Positions 55,831-64,000 of a stretch of DNA of 64,000 bases are shown here, piece after piece (positions within the stretch are counted from its first letter, which is position 1; each line of letters opens with the position of its first letter). Origin of the DNA: Avena insularis (lineage: Eukaryota > Streptophyta > Magnoliopsida > Poales > Poaceae); the NCBI GenBank assembly GCA_023614405.1, contig CM042684.1, positions 209,938,941 to 210,002,940 of the forward strand. Reading direction: 5' to 3'. The notes beneath the pieces were generated by a model. That model did no database searches, was not told the DNA's origin, and was given only the letters and a program-made list of their open reading frames with translations. Both the position numbers and the translations under genes were made by a program.

Positions 55831-57384
55831 CACACCCACTTGGATGTGTGTGGCCATGTGGATCATTGTGGTTTGGCAAAGAACACATGCAATGTCACTC
55901 CAACATGTATCCAACCATGTCCAGGAATCCTAGTAACATGTTGGGATTCAACTGGCACATGAAGTGGACCACCAATTTGAAAGTGTTTGCATCACCACAC
56001 ACACTTAGATGTGTGTGTCCATGTGGATCATTGTGGTTTGGCAAAGAACACATGCAAGGTCACTCCAACATGTATCCAACCTTGTCCAGGAACCCTAACA
56101 ACATGCTGAGATTCAACTGCCACATGCAGTGGAGCACAAGTTTGAAAGATGTTGCATCACCACACCCACTTGGATGTGTGTGGCCATTTGGATCATTGTG
56201 GTTTGGCAAAGAACACATGCAATATCACTCTGACATGTGTCCAACCATTTTAAGGAACCCTAGTAACATGTTGGGATTCAACTACCACATGTAGTGGAGC
56301 ACCAGTTTGAAAGATGTTGCATAACCACACCCACTTGGATGTGTGTGGCCATGTGGATAATTGTGGTTTGACAAAGAAAACATGCAATATCACTCCAACA
56401 TGTGTCCAACCATATCCCAGAACGATAACAACATGATGGGATTAAACAGCCACATGTAGTGGAGCACTAGTTTGAAAGATGTTGCATCACCACACCCACT
56501 TGGATGTGTGTAGCCATGTGGTTCATTGTGGTTTGACAAAGAACACATGCAATATCCCTCCAACATGTATCCAACCATGTCCAGGAACCCTAGCAACATG
56601 CTGGGATTCAACTGCCACATGTAGTGGAGCACCAGTTTGAAAGATGTTGCATCACCACACCCACTTGGATGTGTGTGGCCATGTGGATCATTATGGTTTG
56701 GCAATGAACACATGCAATATCACTCCAACATGTCTCCAATCATGTCTAGGAACCCTAAAAACATGCTGGGATTCAACTGCCACATGTAGTGGAGCATCAG
56801 TTTGAAAGACATTACATCACAATAACCACTTGGATGTGTGTGTCCTTGTGGATAATTGTGGTTTGGAAAAGAACACATGCAATGTCACTCCAACATGTGT
56901 CCAACCATGTCCAAGAACCATTGCAACATGCTGGGATTCAACTGCCACATGCAGTGGAGCACCAGTTTGAAAGATGTTGCATCACCACACCCACTTGGAT
57001 GTGTGTGTCCATGTGGATCATTGTGGTTTGGCAAATAACACATGCAATGTCACTCCAACATATGTCCAACCATGTCCAGGAAACCTAGCAACATGTTGTG
57101 ATTCAACTTCCACATGCAGTGGAGCACCAGTTTGAAAGATCTTGCATGACCACACCCACTTGGATGTGTGTGACAATGTGGATCATTGTGGTTTGGGAAA
57201 GAACACATGCAATGTCACTCCAACAGATATCCAACCATGTCCAGGAACCCTAGCAACATGTTGGGATTCAACTGCCACATGGAGTGGAGCACCAGTTTGA
57301 AAGAGTTTGCATCAGCACACCCACTTGGATGTGTGTGGCTATGTGGATCATTGTGGGTTGGCAAAGAAAACATGCAATGTCACT
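55831..57384. repeat. 165-bp satellite array (about 9.4 units)
   Basis: Unit starts (CACACCCACTTGG and variants) at 55831, 55997, 56161, 56326, 56491, 56656, 56821, 56986, 57151 and 57316, so steps are 164-166 and mostly exactly 165. Each unit holds GGATCATTGTGGTTTGGCAA, AACACATGCAATG, CCAACCATGTCCAGGAACCC and AGTGGAGCACCAGTTTGAAA. 165 is a multiple of three, so long open frames appear (for example 55728-56294); they are not judged coding. The array is cut at 57384 by the LINE. Confidence 0.95.
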
Positions 57385-57500
57385 AACAAAGATATAATTA
57401 TATTTCAATCTTAAGAGCCAGCTCTAAAGTCATGGCAACTCCCACGACTCCCACCTCCCCTCTGGCGATCCATGGCGACTATCTCTAATTCTCCCGTGCA
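57385..57500 (+). other. 5' end of the LINE
   Basis: About 115 bases from the satellite junction to ORF1. An earlier ATG at 57432 closes after 18 codons. Confidence 0.6.
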
Positions 57501-59964
57501 ATGGACCCTTGTGCCCTCGGAGATACTCTGGATTTCTCCCATGGCATGGGACTTGAATTAAAGGTTCGATCTTCCTTCTCCACCCATGTGCAACCCCCAT
57601 CTCCTGGATCTAGTTTTACCCTAGTGGTTTCTTTTGGCCGAGCCAATTTCCGACTTGATGTGGACAATGTTTGTACCTCTCTTAAATCATGTCTTGGAGG
57701 AAGTAAACATGGTTTCAATGTCACTATGATTCATGACCGGACTTTTAAATTCGAAGTTTTCTCCAAAGTTGTGGGTTTCATGATCTACAAACTCTGATGT
57801 TTTGAATGTCTGGCATTTAAATGCTATTTTCTTCTATGGGGTTTTGGTGGTCCAAATTGGATCAAGGAATCATCTGATTGGTCCAATCAACAAGATTTGA
57901 ATTGGACTTTGGTTTCTCGCCGGAGATCATGACTGACCGGTGCCAATTTCACGCCGTTAGCTGCTCGTCGGAAGATGGTCTACGTGGCTCGACCACCGAC
58001 CTCATCGCTACGTGATCCGACTTCCTCAGATCGGATGCCAATTTCCCGCTTGGATTTTCACACAAACTTTGGCGATCAACGGCATGCTTCTTCTGCCAGC
58101 CCATCACCCCATCCCCCTTCGGCCCATGTGGTATGCAGTAGATGCCTTGCGATGGGCCATTCACTTCATGATTGTTCTTCGCAAATTCGCTGCAAAGGTT
58201 GTTATGGATATGGTCATATTAGGAAATCTTGTTATATCCTTAAACACAAGTCTCAGGCTTATCACATTAAACAAAAAGGACCTGAGCATATCATCTCCTC
58301 AGAAAAAGGACTTGTTGTTACGACTTCTGATACCGAGAACCTTGACCCCTCCGCTTTCCAGCTGAACCCTGTTCATCCCTCGCCATCTTCGCCTCCCCAA
58401 TCTCACACCTGCAACAATCTCCCCCTACCTCGACAATGGCGAACTACCCCTGCGACCCTAACCCCCACCTCCCACCTGGCACCGAAGTCATTCAACCCTG
58501 CATCCATTGCCGACGCTGGGGTTTTCACATTTTCAGTGGAGATGCCCTGCTTCAGTGTGACGACATGGCCATTGTCGTCCTCGAGCCTCCCTCGGACCCC
58601 GAACAGTTCGCTGCGGATGCCCACCTGATCAGAACCTACTTCAACGATCGTGGCCTCCACATCCGCAACTTCTCCAGGTCTGCCATGGGTGCCGCATTGG
58701 TACAGTTCTCTAACACCTGCGCAAGGGACACTGCTATTGAGCGTAGCCCATTTTTTGTTGGGGACAGTATTCTTAGGGTGATTGCCCATAACAGAGGACT
58801 GAATCGAACATGACCTTCACACATGATGTTTGGCTGATGATGGTCAATTACCCGCAAGATGCATGGCTAGTGGACAAAGTTAGAGAATCTGTCAGTGAAT
58901 ATGGGAAATTTTTAGTCTGGAACAGAGATTACTCCAATAGAGCTAGAATCTTAGTTAACATCAGAGTGCCAGATATGCTAGATCCCTATTAGCTTGGTTC
59001 TAGGGGTAATACTAGTGATGAAGGACATGGCCATTCCTGGACTGTGGTTAATTACATCCTGCAGGCTAAGGTTATTGGAGGACTTGGTGGTGATGAGGAT
59101 CCCCTTCCACCTGATGGTGGTAACCCACACCCCATGCCTCATTCATTTGGTGGACTATGGGATGATATGGGACATGATCATGTTCCAGAAAAGCCTGCCA
59201 ATGCTGCACCTGACCTTCCCAATGTTGCAATCCCACATGGGAATGCTGCACCTACTGCTGATATTGAGCCAATGATTGCAACCCCTCCCCAACATAGCCC
59301 TGCACATGCTGATCATCTAGCTAAACTTGAACCTATGATGGAAGTTGTTGATTCCTTTAATGTTGTCCATGGTCTGCTATCTGACATGGTGAAGAATGCA
59401 CACACTACTCTGGGCAACACTGATATATCACTTATCCATGGTGCTGGTTTCCAAATTCTTGATGTGGACACTGAATATGGTAAACAGAGAAAGTGCCTCC
59501 TGAAGCTTTATGCCACTGCACCTCATGTGCCTGCCACCTCAACTTTTTGTATAATAGAAATCCTAGGAAATGATGAGCAAGCTGCCTTGGATATCTCTAT
59601 TGGTATTTCTTCTTGTGTGGATGGTTCCTAGGTGGCTAAGCGCAAACTACTTGCTCCCAAGGATGTTGCTGCTGTCAGGCACAGCAAAAGGATTGCCAAC
59701 CAATCTGAAGGATATAAGAACAAAGAAGCTGCAGAAAAAGAACATGAGAATGAATCAGCTGATATTGCATAGATCAATGCTACTGGAAAGTCCAGAAAGG
59801 TGGCCAAGAGCAAGGCACATCCACATGAGGTTGTTATTATGGATCAAGATGCTCAACCCCCACCTGTCCTCCCTATTGACACCATCCAGTCCATTGGTGT
59901 CAATCAATGCCTGATTTCTCCTAGTGAGATTTCAGAGGACAAGCTATATTCCAAATGTGGCTAA
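57501..59964 (+). pseudogene. LINE ORF1, gag-like RNA-binding protein
   Basis: MDPCALGDTLDFSHGMGLEL and FTLVVSFGRANFRLDVDNV are typical of grass LINE ORF1. Two in-frame TGA codons (57795, and near 57930; both fit CGA) precede two CCHC knuckles, CSRCLAMGHSLHDC and CKGCYGYGHIRKSC. A frame change near 58435 enters MANYPCDPNPHLPPGTEV, and another near 58812 enters FTHDVWLMMVNYPQDAWL. After TAG codons (after DPY, DGS and DIA), the C-terminal HSKRIANQSEGYKNKEAA region ends at 59964. It would coat LINE RNA. Confidence 0.88.
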
Positions 59965-60315
59965 TGTATTCTCATTCTGCTGCCTGTAATAATGTGTGTC
60001 ATACATGGCATATGACACATAGTTTTAAGTTTCATCTACTATATCCATTTTGCTCTAACTGGCATGTAATAAGCACTATTTTCTTACTCATGATGAGCAG
60101 AGCTATGTCTTTATATCTTTATGCTTATCTAGATGTTTCTATGCCCTCTGCTAAGCCCAATACCTTCCTTTTATTTTTGTGGATTTATCAACCTGGGTGT
60201 AAAGCACATCTTGTAACAGTCTTTACCCTGCCAGCTACCCCTCTTGAAATCCTGGTTAATTATGTTAATCAGATGTATTCGATCCATTACATGTTGAATT
60301 ATGAATAGAAGCTAG
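59965..60315 (+). other. Inter-ORF region of the LINE
   Basis: About 350 bases between ORF1 stop and ORF2 start, with no recognisable domain. Confidence 0.6.
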
Positions 60316-63300
60316 ATGATTCTAGACTGGAATGTTAGAGGCATCAATTCTGATATGAGGCATGATCAAATTAGAGAAAAGGTGGACTCCAGCAATTGTG
60401 ATATTATTTTCCTTCAAGAGACCAAAAGAGAAGATTTTGATCAGTCCTAATTAAGAAAATTATGCCGTAGTAGATTTTCACATTTTGCATTCTCTCCATC
60501 TCTTGGTAATTCTGGAGGACTGATTACTATTTGGAATGGTAACCTTTTTAAAGGAAATGTACTATGTCAATCTAAGTACCATATCTCTATGTCTTTCACT
60601 TGTAATCACTCTGGTATCACATGGATTCTAACCAATAGTTATGGGGCTGCACATAATGAACACTGAGCTGATTTTCTCAACTGGATGCATAATATTGACA
60701 CTTCCAATTATCCATACTGGATGTTAGTGGGGGATTTCAACCTCATAAGAAGTCCTGAAGATAGAAACAGAGATGGTGGTGATGCTCATAATATGATGCT
60801 TTTCAATAATGCCATCCAATCTCATGATCTTGTTGAAGTACCACTAAAAGGAAGATCATTCACCTAGAGTAATATGCAAGACCCCCCTCTTCTCGAAAAA
60901 CTGGACTGGATTTTCACATGCCCTTTATGGACTACAACATTCCCCAACACCATGGCCTATCCTCTTTCAAGAATTGGTTCCGATCACACTCCCATCAGCA
61001 TCCAAGTGTGCACTACCATCCCTAAAGCTCAACTATTCAGATTCGAGAACTTCTGGCTGGATATTGATGGATTTTATGACACTCTGAAAACTCTCTGGAA
61101 TTCTGCTCCCTTTAATAATGATTCTACCCTTTCTATTAACTGCAAATTCAATTATCTCAGAGTTGGTCTTAAGAAATGGAGCAAGAAACTTTCAAATCTC
61201 AATTAGACTATTGGAAACTGCACATTTATGCTGGCTCTACTTGAAGGAATTAAAGATCAGAGACAACTTGCCACTCATGAGATGAATTTCAAAAATATTC
61301 TGATGAAACATACCAATAAACTCCTAGAGGCCAAAAGGATTTATTAGAAAAGTAGGGCCAAAATTAGATGGGCCAAACTGGGTGATGAGAACACTAAATT
61401 ATTCCATGCTGTGGCAACCCAGAATTTCTGGAAAAATCTCATTACCCATATCAAGACTGATGACAACATGATTATGACCGATCATGAACTAAAGGCTGCT
61501 GCTATTTGGCACTCATACAAACAAAGACGAGGCACAAGTGAAAATATTATCATAGACTATAATCTTGATGATTTGATTTTACCACATGACCTATTACACC
61601 TAGATGCTCCATTCACAGATGATGAGAAGGCACCTGGTCCTAATGGTTTTAATGGGAAATTCCTCAAAAAATGCTGGCCTATCATCAAGGAAGATTTTAT
61701 AAAACTGGTTCATAACTTTTATGATGAAATAGTAAATATGGATGCCATCAACACTACCTTTATTACTCTCATCCCCAAGACTAATGACCCTGAATCTATG
61801 AATGATTTTAGACCCATTTCATTGGTTAGCCTTCCTCTAAAATTTATCACCAAGATCATGGCCAATAGGCTCCAGAAGGTTATTAAATCCATTCTTAATA
61901 ATAATCTGTATGGTTTTATTAAAGGGAAAAATATTCATGACTGTCTAAGATGGGCATTTGAATACCTACATATCTGCCATGTGTCTAAGAAACCCATTAT
62001 CATTCTAAAGATTGACTATGAGAAGGCATTTGATAAGATTGAATATAATGCAATCATAAGTATGCTGAAAGCTAAAGGTTTTGGGCCCAAATGGATTTCC
62101 CCAGTTAGATCTGTTCTATTCTCTACTTCTACTTCAGGCTTATTAAATGGTGTCCCAGGGAAAAAAATCTCTTGCAGAAGAGGTGTCAGGCAAGGAGACC
62201 CCTTATCTCCCCTATTATTTGTCTGCACTGCTGAATTATTACAAGAAATTGTCAATGATGCCTGGCACAAAAATGAAATCAGCTTGCCCCTTGATGATGA
62301 TTTTGGGCAAAAATATCCTATCCTTCAATATGCTGATGACACACTGTTGATTATGCCTGCTGACAATACTCAACTAAATAATCTTAACGATAGAATCCAA
62401 CAATTTAGTAGTATGATTGGTCTCAAGGTAAATTATGATAAATCTACCCTGGTACCTATCAATGTGCTAGAGGACCATGCATGTCAACTTGCCTCAACTT
62501 TTGGATGCAAATTGGAGAGTTTACCATTTACCTACCTGGGTCTCCCACTTGGTACTACAAGGCCATCTATAGATAGCTTGATGCCCATTGTATCCAAATT
62601 TGACAGGAAACTCTTGGGATTATCTTCTCTCATGTCATACACAGGAAGACTAACATTGTTGAACTCTGTACTCAACTCCATGCCCATTCATGCCATGTGC
62701 TCTTTTAAAGTTCCCATAACAATTTTTGTCCATTTTGAGAAAGGTGGACGACAGTTCCTTTAGGTAGGGAAAGATATCAATAAACATGGCAAATGTCTTG
62801 CTAAATGGGAAATGGTCTGTAGACCAAAGGACCAAGGAGGTTTAGGTGTCATAAACCTCAGGGTACAAAATCAGGCCCTTCTAATGAAGAATCTCCACAA
62901 AATCTACAACAAGATGGATGTACCATGGGTTGATCTTATATGGAAAGCCTACTATCATGGAGATTCTGCCCCCCACTCTCTGAACCATATTGGATCCTTC
63001 TGGTGGAGAGACTATATGAACTATGTTGATATATACAGAGACATGACTCACTATAAAGGTGGTAATGGAAAATCTATGCTTCTATGGAAAGATTTATGGA
63101 AGGATGAATGTTTTGAAGATAAATACCCACATTTGTTCTCTTTCTGCAACAATGATACCTTAACCATGAACAAGGCTATCTCAGCAGCAGAAAACGATTT
63201 CTATGACCTCTTCCAACTACCCTTGTCCATTATTGCTCATGAGGAGTTAATTGAAATGTTGGAGAATATCAGAAGCATAAATCACACTGATGACCATGAC

Positions 63301-63858
63301 TCATGGTACTTTTCATGGGGTGAGACCTTTAAAACTAGGAATGTATACACAACACTGATTGGGACCCACCCAACGCCCAAGCCTATTCTTGATATCTGGA
63401 AATCATGTTGTCTCCCAAGGCACAATTTTTTTGCTTGGCTCCTTCTGAATATGAGATTAAATACCAAAGAATTAATGACAAGAAAGAACTTCTTCGTGGA
63501 ATACAATGACTGTGTAATATGTGATACATTACCTCAGGAAACTCTACAACTTCTATTTTTTGAATGCAGCTTCAGCCAGGGATTCTGGTGGGCCCTGGGG
63601 ATTGAATGGAACACTGATATGGATATTCATCAAATGATCAACGATGCAAGCTGCAGATTTAGTGCCAGTTTTCTTATGGAAATTATCATCACTAGATGCT
63701 GGAATATATGGGACCAAAGAAATAGCTTTATTTTCAAAGATCTTAATCCCTCCATCATTAGATGTATCTCTTTTTTCAAAGCAACCTTCTCCCTGACTAT
63801 GCATAGAGCTAAACCTAGTCTCAAGGAAGGTATGCAGCAGTGGATTGACACACTATGA
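60316..63858 (+). pseudogene. LINE ORF2: endonuclease, reverse transcriptase, zf-RVT
   Basis: One frame of 1181 codons including the stop, with six internal stops and no frameshift. Endonuclease: ILDWNVRGINSDMRHDQI, IIFLQETK, LVGDFNLIRSPEDRN and RIGSDHTPI (N, E, D/N and SDH residues). RT: APGPNGFNGKF, LIPKTNDPESMNDFRPISLV, motif A LKIDYEKAFDKIEYNA, GVRQGDPLSPLLF, and catalytic YADD in LQYADDTLLIM. C-terminal zf-RVT: FFAWLLLNMRLNTKELM with CVICDTLPQETLQLLFFEC. The linker before APGPNG (DDEKAPGP near 61626) appears to lack about a dozen codons usual in this family. It would nick DNA and prime reverse transcription at the target. Inactive because of the stops. Confidence 0.93.
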
Positions 63859-63952
63859 TTGTAAAATGGTTGAGCCTGGCTCACTCCTCTGTACATTATA
63901 AAATTTTATAAAATGACACAGTGGGGGCCTTCCCTACTGTTTTTGGTCAAAA
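63859..63952 (+). other. LINE 3' UTR and tail
   Basis: Contains GTGGGGGCCTTCCCTACTG and ends GGTCAAAAAA before the satellite resumes. Confidence 0.75.
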
Positions 63953-64000
63953 AAACATGTGTCTAACCATGTCTAGGAACCCTAGCAACATGTTGTGATT
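63953..64000. repeat. 165-bp satellite resumes
   Basis: AACATGTGTCTAACCATG and GGAACCCTAGCAACATG match the second half of a unit, continuing past the window edge in the same orientation and almost the same phase as before the LINE. Confidence 0.9.

Larger units (their letters stand above)
57385..63952 (+). mobile_element. Non-LTR retrotransposon (grass LINE, L1-type)
   Basis: About 6.6 kb, with ORF1 (gag-like), ORF2 (endonuclease, reverse transcriptase, zinc finger), a short 3' UTR and a short A-run (CAAAAAA) at the end. Satellite on both sides (array to 57384, resuming at 63953) shows insertion into the 165-bp array. A target duplication is not clear; a 4-base AACA is the best candidate. 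Confidence 0.92.

Noticed and set aside
55728..57386. Open frames of 60-188 codons across the 165-bp satellite
   Set aside because: Period divisible by three keeps frames open in several phases. No start context or domain, and the same repeat encodes frames on both strands.
57385..63960. Target-site duplication of the LINE
   Set aside because: Only AACA is shared at the two junctions, too short in a repetitive sequence to be called.
1..64000. tRNA, rRNA or other structured RNA genes
   Set aside because: No tRNA-like promoter boxes with cloverleaf or rRNA segments recognised by reading. A covariance-model search would be needed to exclude small RNAs.

Overview
The window is nuclear DNA from a large, repeat-rich grass genome, most likely wheat, barley or a close Triticeae relative. 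The basis is nested LTR retrotransposons with BARE/Angela-like copia LTRs, a grass-type LINE, gypsy elements carrying an antisense Transposase_28 gene, and intron-containing gene remnants. No bacterial, organellar, tRNA or rRNA feature was seen. The organism is inferred from family resemblance, not from a database match.

Layout: 1-3461 is the 3' end of a Ty3/gypsy element with a 3.2 kb 3' LTR. 3462-7533 is a minisatellite of mixed 39-bp and 46/47-bp units with a higher-order period near 0.8-0.9 kb. Next comes a degenerate gene island of about 7 kb, split by large insertions: 7534-8351, 25868-28826, 38222-40783 and 47333-47982. The insertions are copia A (8352-25867, TSD GTGCT), which itself holds a solo LTR (10457-11842, TSD GTTGG) and the younger copia B (16055-24421, minus strand, TSD GATGG); gypsy-type D (28827-38221, TSD GTCCT); and LARD-like C (40784-47332, TSD CTCTT). 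From 47983 the DNA is a 165-bp satellite, interrupted by an inverted relative of C (element E, 48143-52990, truncated), by a second copy of a 2.85 kb block (52991-55826, ending in a solo LTR) and by a LINE (57385-63952). Satellite resumes at 63953.

Removing the insertions on paper, keeping one copy of each target duplication, restores gene structure at two sites. An acidic 234-codon frame on the minus strand runs across copia A. A 345-codon two-exon frame on the minus strand runs across C, with a standard intron in phase. A three-exon GRF zinc-finger/coiled-coil gene (minus) and a coiled-coil gene (plus) lie between them. All four carry premature stops, almost all explicable as C-to-T or G-to-A changes of Gln, Trp or Arg codons, as in the copia elements and the LINE. 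The island therefore looks like a silenced gene cluster decaying by deamination of methylated cytosine.

The most unusual signals are the homology between the left 46-bp minisatellite and a sub-segment of the right 165-bp satellite, so that related arrays bracket the island in the same orientation; the higher-order structure of the left array; the gene frames restored by de-nesting; the tandem duplication followed by solo-LTR formation; the conserved ORF of unknown function in the C/E LARD-like family; and the D element, which keeps gag, protease and a spliced antisense gene but no visible reverse transcriptase or integrase.
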